DNA of 64,000 nucleotides from Sacculina carcini (GCA_916048095.2 OU696580.1:310001-374000); one strand, 5' to 3'. Positions 44,925 to 57,360 are shown, numbered from the stretch's first letter. Program-made: numbers and translations. The notes: a model not told the origin generated them from the letters alone.

Positions 44925-46354
44925 GTAAGTTTTACCTAAGTGTGCCCTAAGTGTTACCTAAGTGTGCCCTAAGTGTTACCTAAGTGTGCCCTAAGTGTTA
45001 CCTAAATGTGACCTAAGTGTTACCTAAGTGTGCCCTAAGTGTTACCTAAGTGTGCCCTAAGTGTTACCTAAGTGTGCCCTAAGTGTTACCTAAGTGTGCC
45101 CTAAGTGTTACCTAAGTGTGCCCTAAGTGTTACCTAAGTGTTACCTAAGTGTGCCATAGGTGTTACCAAAGTGTGCCCTAAGTGTTACCGAAGTGTGCCC
45201 TAAGTGTTACCTAAGTGTGCCCTAAGTGTTACCTAAGTGTGCCCTAAGTGTTACCTAAGTGTGCCCTAAGTGTTACCTAAGTGTGCCGTAAGTTTTACCT
45301 AAGTGTGCCCTAAGTGTTACCTAAGTGTGCCCTAAGTGTTACCTAAGTGTGCCCAAAGTGTTACTTAAGTGTGCCCTAAGTGTTACCTAAGTGTGCCCTA
45401 AGTGTTACCTAAGTGTGCCCTAAGTGTTACCTAAGTGTACCCTAAGTGTTACCTAAGTGTTACCTAAGTGTTACCTAAGTGTTACCCAAGTGTTACCGAA
45501 GTGTGCCCTAAGTGTTACCTAAGTGTGCCCTAAGTGTTACCTAAGTGTGCCCTAAGTGTTACCTAAGTGTGCCCTAAGTGTTACCTAAGTGTACCCTAAG
45601 TGTTACCTAAGTGTTACCTAAGTGTTACCTAAGTGTTACCCAAGTGTTACCGAAGTGTGCCCTAAGTGTTACCTAAGTGTGCCCTAAGTGTTACCTAAGT
45701 GTGCCCTAAGTGTTACCTAAGTGTGCCCTAAGTGTTACCTAAGTGTGCCGTAAGTTTTACCTAAGTGTGCCCTAAGTGTTACCTAAGTGTTACCTAAGTG
45801 TGCCCAAAGTGTTACCTAAGTGTGCCCTAAGTGTTACCTAAGTGTGCCCTAAGTGTTACCTAAGTGTGCCCTAAGTGTGCCGTAAGTTTTACCTAAGTGT
45901 GCCCTAAGTGTTACCTAAGTGTTACCTAAGTGTGCCCAAAGTGTTACCTAAGTGTGCCCTAAGTGTTACCTAAGTGTGCCCTAAGTGTTACCTAAGTGTG
46001 CCCTAAGTGTGCCCTAAGTGTTACCTAAGTGTGCCCTAAGTGTTACCTAAGTGTGCCCTAAGTGTTACCTAAGTGTACCCTAAGTGTTACCTAAGTGTTA
46101 CCTAAGTGTTACCTAAGTGTTACCCAAGTGTTACCGAAGTGTGCCCTAAGTGTTACCTAAGTGTTACCTAAGTGTTACCTAAGTGTTACCTAAGTGTTAC
46201 CTAAGTGTTACCTAAGTGTTACCTAAGTGTTACCTAAGTGTGCCCTAAGTGTTACCTAAGTGTTACCCAAGTGTTACCTAAGTGTTACCTAAGTGTTACC
46301 TAAGTGTGCCCTAAGTGTTACCCAAGTTTTACCTAAGTGTTACCTAAGTGTTAC
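44925..46354. repeat. 1,276-bp duplication, second copy (1,430 bp)
   Basis: Counterpart markers: GTAAG 44,925, ATAGG 45,156, GTAAG 45,288, CAAAG-TTAAG 45,354, ACC 45,439, CGAAG second base 45,498 and extra 45,652, GTAAG 45,750 and 45,882, CGAAG second base 46,136, CCAAG+TTT 46,322. After that it continues into T T T T G, the normal context, so the first copy carries the new joint. Confidence 0.91.
45499..45652. repeat. 154-bp (14-unit) secondary tandem duplication
   Basis: The module G, GT dimers, ACC, three T, CCAAG, CGAAG occurs twice in a row, with CGAAG second bases at 45,498 and 45,652. The first copy of the 1,276-bp block has it once. This 14-unit gain arose after, or during, the larger duplication. 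Confidence 0.9.
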
Positions 46355-47800
46355 CTAAGTGTTACCTAAGTGTGCCCTAAGTGTTACCTAAGTGTTACCT
46401 AAGTGTGCCCAAAGTGTTACCTAAGTGTGCCCTAAGTGTTACCTAAGTGTGCCCTAAGTGTTACCTAAGTGTTACCTAAGTGTTACCTAAGTGTTACCTA
46501 AGTGTTACCTAAGTGTTACCTAAGTGTTACCTAAGTGTGCCCTAAGTGTTACCTAAGTGTTACCCAAGTGATACCTAAGTGTTACCTAAGTGTTACCTAA
46601 GTGTGCCCTAAGTGTTACCCAAGTTTTACCTAAGTGTTACCTAAGTGTTACCTAAGTGTTACCTAAGTGTGCCCTAAGTGTTACCTAAGTGTTACCTAAG
46701 TGTGCCCAAAGTGTTACCTAAGTGTGCCCTAAGTGTTACCTAAGTGTGCCCTAAGTGTTACCTAAGTGTGCCCTAAGTGTGCCCTAAGTGTTACCTAAGT
46801 GTGCCCTAAGTGTTACCTAAGTGTTACCTAAGTGTGCCCTAAGTGTTACCTAAGTGTGCCCTAAGTGTTACCTAAATGTGACCTAAGTGTTACCTAAGTG
46901 TGCCCTAAGTGTGCCCTAAGTGTTACCTAAGTGTTACCTAAGTGTGCCCTAAGTGTTACCTAAGTGTGCCCTAAGTGTTACCTAAGTGTGCCCTAAGTGT
47001 TACCTAAGTGTGCCCTAAGTGTTACCTAAGTGTTACCTAAGTGTTACCTAAGTGTTACCTAAGTGTTACCTAAGTGTTACCTAAGTGTGCCCTAAGTGTT
47101 ACCTAAGTGTTACCTAAGTGTACCCTAAGTGTTACCTAAGTGTTACCTAAGTGTTACCTAAGTGTGCCCTAAGTGTTACCTAAGTGTTACCTAAGTGTTA
47201 CCTAAGTGTTACCTAAGTGTTACCTAAGTGTTACCTAAGTGTTACCTAAGTGTTACCTAAGTGTTACCTAAGTGTTACCTAAGTGTGCCCTAAGTGTTAC
47301 CTAAGTGTTACCTAAGTGTTACCTAAGTGTTACCTAAGTGTTACCTAAGTGTGCCCTAAGTGTTACCTAAGTGTGCCCTAAGTGTTACCTAAGTGTGCCG
47401 TAAGTTTTACCTAAGTGTGCCCTAAGTGTTACCTAAGTGTGCCCTAAGTGTTACCTAAGTGTGCCCTAAGTGTTACCTAAATGTGACCTAAGTGTTACCT
47501 AAGTGTGCCCTAAGTGTTACCTAAGTGTGCCCTAAGTGTTACCTAAGTGTGCCCTAAGTGTTACCTAAGTGTGCCCTAAGTGTTACCTAAGTGTGCCCTA
47601 AGTGTTACCTAAGTGTTACCTAAGTGTGCCATAGGTGTTACCTAAGTGTGCCCTAAGTGTTACCTAAGTGTGCCCTAAGTGTTACCTAAGTGTGCCCTAA
47701 GTGTTACCTAAGTGTGCCCTAAGTGTTACCTAAGTGTGCCCTAAGTGTTACCTAAGTGTGCCCTAAGTGTTACCTAAGTGTGCCCTAAGTGTTACCTAAG
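46355..47800. repeat. Partial sixth R copy inside the right domain
   Basis: CCAAG+TTT 46,619, CTAAATGT 46,872, ACC 47,122, GTAAG 47,400, CTAAATGT 47,477 and ATAGG 47,631 have spacings 253, 250, 278, 77 and 154 bp, identical to R2-R5. The ATAGG unit is followed by an ordinary T unit, as in the left domain, not by CAAAG/CGAAG as in its right-domain neighbours. It lacks the CTAAGTGA variant at its R position (47,055) but has one near 46,563. The right half of R (TTAAG, GAC+ATAAG, TAA) is absent. Confidence 0.88.
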
Positions 47801-49563
47801 TGTGCCCTAAGTGTTACCTAAGTGTGCCCTAAGTGTTACCTAAGTGTACCCTAAGTGTTACCTAAGTGTTACCTAAGTGTTACCTAAGTGTTACCCAAGT
47901 GTTACCGAAGTGTGCCCTAAGTGTTACCTAAGTGTTACCTAAGTGTTACCTAAGTGTTACCTAAGTGTTACCTAAGTGTTACCTAAGTGTTACCTAAGTG
48001 TTACCTAAGTGTGCCCTAAGTGTTACCTAAGTGTTACCTAAGTGTTACCTAAGTGTTACCTAAGTGTTACCTAAGTGTTACCTAAGTGTTACCTAAGTGT
48101 TACCTAAGTGTTACCTAAGTGTTACCTAAGTGTGCCCTAAGTGTTACCTAAGTGTTACCTAAGTGTGCCCTAAGTGTTACCTAAGTGTGCCCTAAGTGTT
48201 ACCTAAGTGTGCCCTAAGTGTTACCTAAGTGTGCCCTAAGTGTTACCTAAGTGTTACCTAAGTGTTACCTAAGTGTTACCCAAGTGTTACCGAAGTGTGC
48301 CCTAAGTGTTACCTAAGTGTTACCTAAGTGTTACCTAAGTGTTACCTAAGTGTTACCTAAGTGTTACCTAAGTGTTACCTAAGTGTTACCTAAGTGTGCC
48401 CTAAGTGTTACCTAAGTGTGCCCTAAGTGTTACCTAAGTGTGCCCTAAGTGTTACCTAAGTGTGCCCTAAGTGTTACCTAAGTGTACCCTAAGTGTTACC
48501 TAAGTGTTACCTAAGTGTTACCTAAGTGTTACCCAAGTGTTACCGAAGTGTGCCCTAAGTGTTACCTAAGTGTTACCTAAGTGTTACCTAAGTGTTACCT
48601 AAGTGTTACCTAAGTGTTACCTAAGTGTTACCTAAGTGTTACCTAAGTGTGCCCTAAGTGTTACCTAAGTGTTACCTAAGTGTTACCTAAGTGTTACCTA
48701 AGTGTTACCTAAGTGTTACCTAAGTGTTACCTAAGTGTTACCTAAGTGTTACCTAAGTGTTACCTAAGTGTTACCTAAGTGTTACCTAAGTGTTACCTAA
48801 GTGTTACCTAAGTGTGCCCTAAGTGTTACCTAAGTGTTACCTAAGTGTTACCTAAGTGTTACCTAAGTGTTACCTAAGTGTGCCCTAAGTGTTACCTAAG
48901 TGTGCCCTAAGTGTTACCTAAGTGTGCCGTAAGTTTTACCTAAGTGTGCCCTAAGTGTTACCTAAGTGTGCCCTAAGTGTTACCTAAGTGTTACCTAAGT
49001 GTTACCTAAGTGTTACCTAAGTGTTACCTAAGTGTTACCTAAGTGTTACCTAAGTGTTACCTAAGTGTTACCTAAGTGTTACCTAAGTGTGCCCTAAGTG
49101 TTACCTAAGTGTTACCTAAGTGTTACCTAAGTGTGCCCTAAGTGTTACCTAAATGTGACCTAAGTGTTACCTAAGTGTGCCCTAAGTGTTACCTAAGTGT
49201 GCCCTAAGTGTTACCTAAGTGTGCCCTAAGTGTTACCTAAGTGTGCCCTAAGTGTTACCTAAGTGTTACCTAAGTGTGCCCTAAGTGTTACCTAAGTGTG
49301 CCCTAAGTGTTACCTAAGTGTGCCCTAAGTGTTACCTAAGTGTACCCTAAGTGTTACCTAAGTGTGCCCTAAGTGTTACCTAAGTGTTACCTAAGTGTTA
49401 CCTAAGTGTGCCCAAAGTGTTACCTAAGTGTGCCCAAAGTGTTACCTAAGTGTGCCCTAAGTGTTACCTAAGTGTGCCCTAAGTGTGCCCTAAGTGTTAC
49501 CTAAGTGTGCCCTAAGTGTTACCTAAGTGTTACCTAAGTGTGCCCTAAGTGTTACCTAAGTGT
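47801..49563. repeat. T-rich segment with ACC modules
   Basis: CCAAG-CGAAG pairs near 47,895, 48,284 and 48,531 alternate with T runs, including 14 units at about 48,662-48,815. GTAAGTTT lies near 48,930 and CTAAATGT near 49,150. The middle pair (near 48,284) has no ACC unit upstream, so module ends are exchanged between copies. Repeat units only. Confidence 0.8.
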
Positions 49564-49573
49564 GCCTAAGTGT
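49564..49573. repeat. 10-bp unit, occurrence 3
   Basis: GCC+TAAGTGT with the same missing C, again one unit before CTAAATGT+GAC. It is 6,918 bp from occurrence 2 (628 full units plus one 10-bp unit). Confidence 0.96.
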
Positions 49574-52500
49574 TACCTAAATGTGACCTAAGTGTTACCT
49601 AAGTGTGCCCTAAGTGTTACCTAAGTGTGCACTAAGTGTTACCTAAGTGTTACCTAAGTGTGCCCTAAGTGTTACCTAAGTGTTACCTAAGTGTTACCTA
49701 AGTGTGCCATAGGTGTTACCAAAGTGTGCCCTAAGTGTTACCGAAGTGTGCCCTAAGTGTTACCTAAGTGTGCCCTAAGTGTTACCTAAGTGTGCCCTAA
49801 GTGTTACCTAAGTGTGCCCTAAGTGTTACCTAAGTGTGCCGTAAGTTTTACCTAAGTGTGCCCTAAGTGTGCCCTAAGTGTTACCTAAGTGTGCCCTAAG
49901 TGTTACCTAAGTGTTACCTAAGTGTGCCCTAAGTGTTACCTAAGTGTGCCCTAAGTGTTACCTAAGTGTGCCCTAAGTGTTACCTAAGTGTACCCTAAGT
50001 GTTACCTAAGTGTTACCTAAGTGTTACCTAAGTGTTACCCAAGTGTTACCGAAGTGTGCCCTAAGTGTTACCTAAGTGTTACCTAAGTGTTACCTAAGTG
50101 TTACCTAAGTGTTACCTAAGTGTTACCTAAGTGTTACCTAAGTGTTACCTAAGTGTGCCCTAAGTGTTACCTAAGTGTGCCCTAAGTGTTACCTAAGTGT
50201 GCCCTAAGTGTTACTTAAGTGTGCCCTAAGTGTTACCTAAGTGTGCCCTAAGTGTTACCTAAGTGTTACCTAAGTGTTACCTAAGTGTGCCCAAAGTGTT
50301 ACCTAAGTGTGCCCAAAGTGTTACCTAAGTGTGCCCTAAGTGTTACCTAAGTGTGCCCTAAGTGTGCCCTAAGTGTTACCTAAGTGTGCCCTAAGTGTTA
50401 CCTAAGTGTTACCTAAGTGTGCCCTAAGTGTTACCTAAGTGTGCCTAAGTGTTACCTAAATGTGACCTAAGTGTTACCTAAGTGTGCCCTAAGTGTTACC
50501 TAAGTGTGCACTAAGTGTTACCTAAGTGTTACCTAAGTGTGCCCTAAGTGTTACCTAAGTGTGCCCAAAGTGTGCCCTAAGTGTTACCTAAGTGTTACCT
50601 AAGTGTGCCCTAAGTGTTACCTAAGTGTGCCCTAAGTGTTACCTAAGTGTTACCTAAGTGTGCCCTAAGTGTGCCCTAAGTGTTACCTAAGTGTGCCCTA
50701 AGTGTTACCTAAGTGTTACCTAAGTGTTACCTAAGTGTGCCCTAAGTGTTACCTAAGTGTGCCCTAAGTGTTACCTAAGTGTGCCCTAAGTGTTACCTAA
50801 GTGTGCCCTAAGTGTTACCTAAGTGTGCCCTAAGTGTTACCTAAGTGTGCCCTAAGTGTTACCTAAGTGTACCCTAAGTGTTACCTAAGTGTTACCTAAG
50901 TGTTACCTAAGTGTTACCCAAGTGTTACCGAAGTGTGCCCTAAGTGTTACCTAAGTGTTACCTAAGTGTTACCTAAGTGTTACCTAAGTGTTACCTAAGT
51001 GTTACCTAAGTGTTACCTAAGTGTGCCCTAAGTGTTACCTAAGTGTTACCTAAGTGTTACCTAAGTGTTACCTAAGTGTTACCTAAGTGTTACCTAAGTG
51101 TTACCTAAGTGTTACCTAAGTGTTACCTAAGTGTTACCTAAGTGTTACCTAAGTGTGCCCTAAGTGTTACCTAAGTGTTACCTAAGTGTGCCCAAAGTGT
51201 TACTTAAGTGTGCCCTAAGTGTTACCTAAGTGTGCCCTAAGTGTTACCTAAGTGTGCCCTAAGTGTTACCTAAGTGTACCCTAAGTGTTACCTAAGTGTT
51301 ACCTAAGTGTTACCTAAGTGTTACCTAAGTGTTACCTAAGTGTTACCCAAGTGTTACCGAAGTGTGCCCTAAGTGTTACCTAAGTGTGCCCTAAGTGTTA
51401 CCTAAGTGTGCCCTAAGTGTTACCTAAGTGTGCCCTAAGTGTTACCTAAGTGTGCCGTAAGTTTTACCTAAGTGTGCCCTAAGTGTTACCTAAGTGTGCC
51501 CTAAGTGTTACCTAAGTGTGCCCTAAGTGTTACCTAAATGTGACCTAAGTGTTACCTAAGTGTGCCCTAAGTGTTACCTAAGTGTGCCCTAAGTGTTACC
51601 TAAGTGTGCCCTAAGTGTTACCTAAGTGTGCCCTAAGTGTTACCTAAGTGTGCCCTAAGTGTTACCTAAGTGTTACCTAAGTGTGCCATAGGTGTTACCA
51701 AAGTGTGCCCTAAGTGTTACCGAAGTGTGCCCTAAGTGTTACCTAAGTGTGCCCTAAGTGTTACCTAAGTGTGCCCTAAGTGTTACCTAAGTGTGCCCTA
51801 AGTGTTACCTAAGTGTGCCGTAAGTTTTACCTAAGTGTGCCCTAAGTGTTACCTAAGTGTGCCCTAAGTGTTACCTAAGTGTGCCCAAAGTGTTACTTAA
51901 GTGTGCCCTAAGTGTTACCTAAGTGTGCCCTAAGTGTTACCTAAGTGTGCCCTAAGTGTTACCTAAGTGTACCCTAAGTGTTACCTAAGTGTGCCCTAAG
52001 TGTTACCTAAGTGTGCCCTAAGTGTTACCTAAGTGTGCCCTAAGTGTTACCTAAGTGTGCCCTAAGTGTTACCTAAGTGTGCCGTAAGTTTTACCTAAGT
52101 GTGCCCTAAGTGTTACCTAAGTGTTACCTAAGTGTGCCCAAAGTGTTACCTAAGTGTGCCCTAAGTGTTACCTAAGTGTGCCCTAAGTGTTACCTAAGTG
52201 TGCCCTAAGTGTGCCGTAAGTTTTACCTAAGTGTGCCCTAAGTGTTACCTAAGTGTTACCTAAGTGTGCCCAAAGTGTTACCTAAGTGTGCCCTAAGTGT
52301 TACCTAAGTGTTACCTAAGTGTGCCCAAAGTGTTACCTAAGTGTGCCCTAAGTGTTACCTAAGTGTGCCCTAAGTGTTACCTAAGTGTGCCCTAAGTGTT
52401 ACCTAAATGTGACCTAAGTGTTACCTAAGTGTGCCCTAAGTGTTACCTAAGTGTGCACTAAGTGTTACCTAAGTGTTACCTAAGTGTGCCCTAAGTGTTA

Positions 52501-54360
52501 CCTAAGTGTGCCCAAAGTGTGCCCTAAGTGTTACCTAAGTGTTACCTAAGTGTGCCCTAAGTGTTACCTAAGTGTGCCCTAAGTGTTACCTAAGTGTTAC
52601 CTAAGTGTGCCCTAAGTGTGCCCTAAGTGTTACCTAAGTGTGCCCTAAGTGTTACCTAAGTGTTACCTAAGTGTTACCTAAGTGTGCCCTAAGTGTTACC
52701 TAAGTGTGCCCTAAGTGTTACCTAAGTGTGCCCTAAGTGTTACCTAAGTGTGCCCTAAGTGTTACCTAAGTGTGCCCTAAGTGTTACCTAAGTGTGCCCT
52801 AAGTGTTACCTAAGTGTACCCTAAGTGTTACCTAAGTGTTACCTAAGTGTTACCTAAGTGTTACCCAAGTGTTACCTAAGTGTGCCCTAAGTGTTACCTA
52901 AGTGTTACCTAAGTGTTACCTAAGTGTTACCTAAGTGTTACCTAAGTGTTACCTAAGTGTTACCTAAGTGTTACCTAAGTGTGCCCTAAGTGTTACCTAA
53001 GTGTTACCTAAGTGTTACCTAAGTGTTACCTAAGTGTTACCTAAGTGTTACCTAAGTGTTACCTAAGTGTTACCTAAGTGTTACCTAAGTGTGCCCTAAG
53101 TGTTACCTAAGTGTTACCTAAGTGTGCCCAAAGTGTTACTTAAGTGTGCCCTAAGTGTTACCTAAGTGTGCCCTAAGTGTTACCTAAGTGTGCCCTAAGT
53201 GTTACCTAAGTGTACCCTAAGTGTTACCTAAGTGTTACCTAAGTGTTACCTAAGTGTTACCTAAGTGTTACCCAAGTGTTACCGAAGTGTGCCCTAAGTG
53301 TTACCTAAGTGTGCCCTAAGTGTTACCTAAGTGTGCCCTAAGTGTTACCTAAGTGTGCCCTAAGTGTTACCTAAGTGTGCCGTAAGTTTTACCTAAGTGT
53401 GCCCTAAGTGTTACCTAAGTGTGCCCTAAGTGTTACCTAAGTGTGCCCTAAGTGTTACCTAAATGTGACCTAAGTGTTACCTAAGTGTGCCCTAAGTGTT
53501 ACCTAAGTGTGCCCTAAGTGTTACCTAAGTGTGCCCTAAGTGTTACCTAAGTGTGCCCTAAGTGTGCCCTAAGTGTGCCGTAAGTTTTACCTAAGTGTGC
53601 CCTAAGTGTTACCTAAGTGTTACCTAAGTGTGCCCAAAGTGTTACCTAAGTGTGCCCTAAGTGTTACCTAAGTGTTACCTAAGTGTGCCCAAAGTGTTAC
53701 CTAAGTGTGCCCTAAGTGTTACCTAAGTGTGCCCTAAGTGTTACCTAAGTGTGCCCTAAGTGTTACCTAAATGTGACCTAAGTGTTACCTAAGTGTGCCC
53801 TAAGTGTTACCTAAGTGTGCACTAAGTGTTACCTAAGTGTTACCTAAGTGTGCCCTAAGTGTTACCTAAGTGTGCCCAAAGTGTGCCCTAAGTGTTACCT
53901 AAGTGTTACCTAAGTGTGCCCTAAGTGTTACCTAAGTGTGCCCTAAGTGTTACCTAAGTGTTACCTAAGTGTGCCCTAAGTGTGCCCTAAGTGTTACCTA
54001 AGTGTGCCCTAAGTGTTACCTAAGTGTTACCTAAGTGTTACCTAAGTGTGCCCTAAGTGTTACCTAAGTGTGCCCTAAGTGTTACCTAAGTGTGCCCTAA
54101 GTGTTACCTAAGTGTGCCCTAAGTGTTACCTAAGTGTGCCCTAAGTGTTACCTAAGTGTGCCCTAAGTGTTACCTAAGTGTACCCTAAGTGTTACCTAAG
54201 TGTTACCTAAGTGTTACCTAAGTGTTACCCAAGTGTTACCGAAGTGTGCCCTAAGTGTTACCTAAGTGTTACCTAAGTGTTACCTAAGTGTTACCTAAGT
54301 GTTACCTAAGTGTTACCTAAGTGTTACCTAAGTGTTACCTAAGTGTGCCCTAAGTGTTAC
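49574..54360. repeat. Right-domain mosaic
   Basis: ATAGG-CAAAG-CGAAG triplets at 49,709 and 51,688; CAAAG-TTAAG near 51,187, 51,890 and 53,130; GTAAGTTT pairs such as 52,084/52,216 (132 bp); CTAAATGT+GAC+CTAAG with the downstream GCA and CAAAG-then-G set near 50,455, 52,406 and 53,770; ACC modules near 49,992, 50,870, 51,280, 52,816, 53,213 and 54,181. The module near 52,865 has CCAAG but a normal unit where CGAAG is expected. A GGG run ending in GTAAGTTT lies near 53,550-53,585. No unique DNA. Confidence 0.82.
50443..50452. repeat. 10-bp unit, occurrence 4
   Basis: GCC+TAAGTGT, one unit before CTAAATGT+GAC, 879 bp after occurrence 3 (79 full units plus one 10-bp unit). The related segments near 52,406 and 53,770 have the full 11-bp unit at this place, so the deletion is carried by only some members of the family. 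Confidence 0.96.
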
Positions 54361-55372
54361 CTAAGTGTTACCTAAGTGTTACCTAAGTGTTACCTAAGTG
54401 TTACCTAAGTGTTACCTAAGTGTTACCTAAGTGTTACCTAAGTGTTACCTAAGTGTGCCCTAAGTGTTACCTAAGTGTTACCTAAGTGTGCCCAAAGTGT
54501 TACTTAAGTGTGCCCTAAGTGTTACCTAAGTGTGCCCTAAGTGTTACCTAAGTGTGCCCTAAGTGTTACCTAAGTGTACCCTAAGTGTTACCTAAGTGTT
54601 ACCTAAGTGTTACCTAAGTGTTACCTAAGTGTTACCCAAGTGTTACCGAAGTGTGCCCTAAGTGTTACCTAAGTGTGCCCTAAGTGTTACCTAAGTGTGC
54701 CCTAAGTGTTACCTAAGTGTGCCCTAAGTGTTACCTAAGTGTGCCGTAAGTTTTACCTAAGTGTGCCCTAAGTGTTACCTAAGTGTGCCCTAAGTGTTAC
54801 CTAAGTGTGCCCTAAGTGTTACCTAAATGTGACCTAAGTGTTACCTAAGTGTGCCCTAAGTGTTACCTAAGTGTGCCCTAAGTGTTACCTAAGTGTGCCC
54901 TAAGTGTTACCTAAGTGTGCCCTAAGTGTTACCTAAGTGTGCCCTAAGTGTTACCTAAGTGTTACCTAAGTGTGCCATAGGTGTTACCAAAGTGTGCCCT
55001 AAGTGTTACCGAAGTGTGCCCTAAGTGTTACCTAAGTGTGCCCTAAGTGTTACCTAAGTGTGCCCTAAGTGTTACCTAAGTGTGCCCTAAGTGTTACCTA
55101 AGTGTGCCGTAAGTTTTACCTAAGTGTGCCCTAAGTGTTACCTAAGTGTGCCCTAAGTGTTACCTAAGTGTGCCCTAAGTGTTACCTAAGTGTTACCTAA
55201 GTGTTACCTAAGTGTGCCCTAAGTGTTACCTAAGTGTTACCTAAGTGTGCCCAAAGTGTTACCTAAGTGTGCCCTAAGTGTTACCTAAGTGTGCCCTAAG
55301 TGTTACCTAAGTGTGCCCAAAGTGTTACTTAAGTGTGCCCTAAGTGTTACCTAAGTGTGCCCTAAGTGTTAC
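54361..55372. repeat. 1,012-bp (92-unit) tandem duplication, first copy
   Basis: CAAAG-TTAAG 54,493, CGAAG second base 54,648, GTAAG 54,746, ATAGG-CAAAG-CGAAG 54,977, GTAAG 55,109, CAAAG 55,252, CAAAG-TTAAG 55,318. All recur at exactly +1,012 bp. The start is set within the T run upstream of 54,493, which also recurs. Confidence 0.9.
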
Positions 55373-56340
55373 CTAAGTGTTACCTAAGTGTTACCTAAGT
55401 GTTACCTAAGTGTTACCTAAGTGTTACCTAAGTGTTACCTAAGTGTTACCTAAGTGTTACCTAAGTGTGCCCTAAGTGTTACCTAAGTGTTACCTAAGTG
55501 TGCCCAAAGTGTTACTTAAGTGTGCCCTAAGTGTTACCTAAGTGTGCCCTAAGTGTTACCTAAGTGTGCCCTAAGTGTTACCTAAGTGTACCCTAAGTGT
55601 TACCTAAGTGTTACCTAAGTGTTACCTAAGTGTTACCTAAGTGTTACCCAAGTGTTACCGAAGTGTGCCCTAAGTGTTACCTAAGTGTGCCCTAAGTGTT
55701 ACCTAAGTGTGCCCTAAGTGTTACCTAAGTGTGCCCTAAGTGTTACCTAAGTGTGCCGTAAGTTTTACCTAAGTGTGCCCTAAGTGTTACCTAAGTGTGC
55801 CCTAAGTGTTACCTAAGTGTGCCCTAAGTGTTACCTAAATGTGACCTAAGTGTTACCTAAGTGTGCCCTAAGTGTTACCTAAGTGTGCCCTAAGTGTTAC
55901 CTAAGTGTGCCCTAAGTGTTACCTAAGTGTGCCCTAAGTGTTACCTAAGTGTGCCCTAAGTGTTACCTAAGTGTTACCTAAGTGTGCCATAGGTGTTACC
56001 AAAGTGTGCCCTAAGTGTTACCGAAGTGTGCCCTAAGTGTTACCTAAGTGTGCCCTAAGTGTTACCTAAGTGTGCCCTAAGTGTTACCTAAGTGTGCCCT
56101 AAGTGTTACCTAAGTGTGCCGTAAGTTTTACCTAAGTGTGCCCTAAGTGTTACCTAAGTGTGCCCTAAGTGTTACCTAAGTGTGCCCTAAGTGTTACCTA
56201 AGTGTTACCTAAGTGTTACCTAAGTGTGCCCTAAGTGTTACCTAAGTGTTACCTAAGTGTGCCCAAAGTGTTACCTAAGTGTGCCCTAAGTGTTACCTAA
56301 GTGTGCCCTAAGTGTTACCTAAGTGTGCCCAAAGTGTTAC
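55373..56340. repeat. 1,012-bp tandem duplication, second copy
   Basis: CAAAG-TTAAG 55,505, CGAAG second base 55,660, GTAAG 55,758, ATAGG 55,989, GTAAG 56,121, CAAAG 56,264, CAAAG-TTAAG 56,330. After the last marker it goes on to GT dimers and ACC, whereas the first copy at that point enters the T run that starts the second copy. Confidence 0.9.
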
Positions 56341-57360
56341 TTAAGTGTGCCCTAAGTGTTACCTAAGTGTGCCCTAAGTGTTACCTAAGTGTGCCCTAAG
56401 TGTTACCTAAGTGTACCCTAAGTGTTACCTAAGTGTTACCTAAGTGTTACCTAAGTGTTACCCAAGTGTTACCGAAGTGTGCCCTAAGTGTTACCTAAGT
56501 GTGCCCTAAGTGTTACCTAAGTGTGCCCTAAGTGTTACCTAAGTGTGCCCTAAGTGTTACCTAAGTGTGCCGTAAGTTTTACCTAAGTGTGCCCTAAGTG
56601 TTACCTAAGTGTTACCTAAGTGTGCCCAAAGTGTTACCTAAGTGTGCCCTAAGTGTTACCTAAGTGTGCCCTAAGTGTTACCTAAGTGTGCCCTAAGTGT
56701 GCCGTAAGTTTTACCTAAGTGTGCCCTAAGTGTTACCTAAGTGTTACCTAAGTGTGCCCAAAGTGTTACCTAAGTGTGCCCTAAGTGTTACCTAAGTGTT
56801 ACCTAAGTGTTACCTAAGTGTTACCTAAGTGTTACCTAAGTGTTACCTAAGTGTTACCTAAGTGTTACCTAAGTGTTACCTAAGTGTGCCCTAAGTGTTA
56901 CCTAAGTGTGCCCTAAGTGTTACCTAAGTGTGCCCTAAGTGTGCCGTAAGTTTTACCTAAGTGTGCCCTAAGTGTTACCTAAGTGTTACCTAAGTGTGCC
57001 CAAAGTGTTACCTAAGTGTGCCCAAAGTGTTACCTAAGTGTGCCCTAAGTGTTACCTAAGTGTGCCCTAAGTGTTACCTAAGTGTGCCCTAAGTGTGCCG
57101 TAAGTTTTACCTAAGTGTGCCCTAAGTGTTACCTAAGTGTTACCTAAGTGTGCCCAAAGTGTTACCTAAGTGTGCCCTAAGTGTTACCTAAGTGTGCCCT
57201 AAGTGTTACCTAAGTGTGCCCTAAGTGTGCCCTAAGTGTTACCTAAGTGTGCCCTAAGTGTGCCCTAAGTGTTACCTAAGTGTTACCTAAGTGTGCCCTA
57301 AGTGTTACCTAAGTGTGCCCTAAGTGTTACCTAAGTGTGCCCTAAGTGTTACCTAAGTGT
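56341..57360. repeat. GTAAGTTT-rich segment with 132-bp spacing
   Basis: GTAAGTTT bodies at 56,572, 56,704, 56,946 and 57,100 (intervals 132, 242, 154). The 132-bp unit is GTAAGTTT, T, G, T, T, CAAAG and GT dimers ending in GG. The 242-bp interval contains a T-run expansion; the 154-bp interval has a second CAAAG dimer. Confidence 0.85.
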
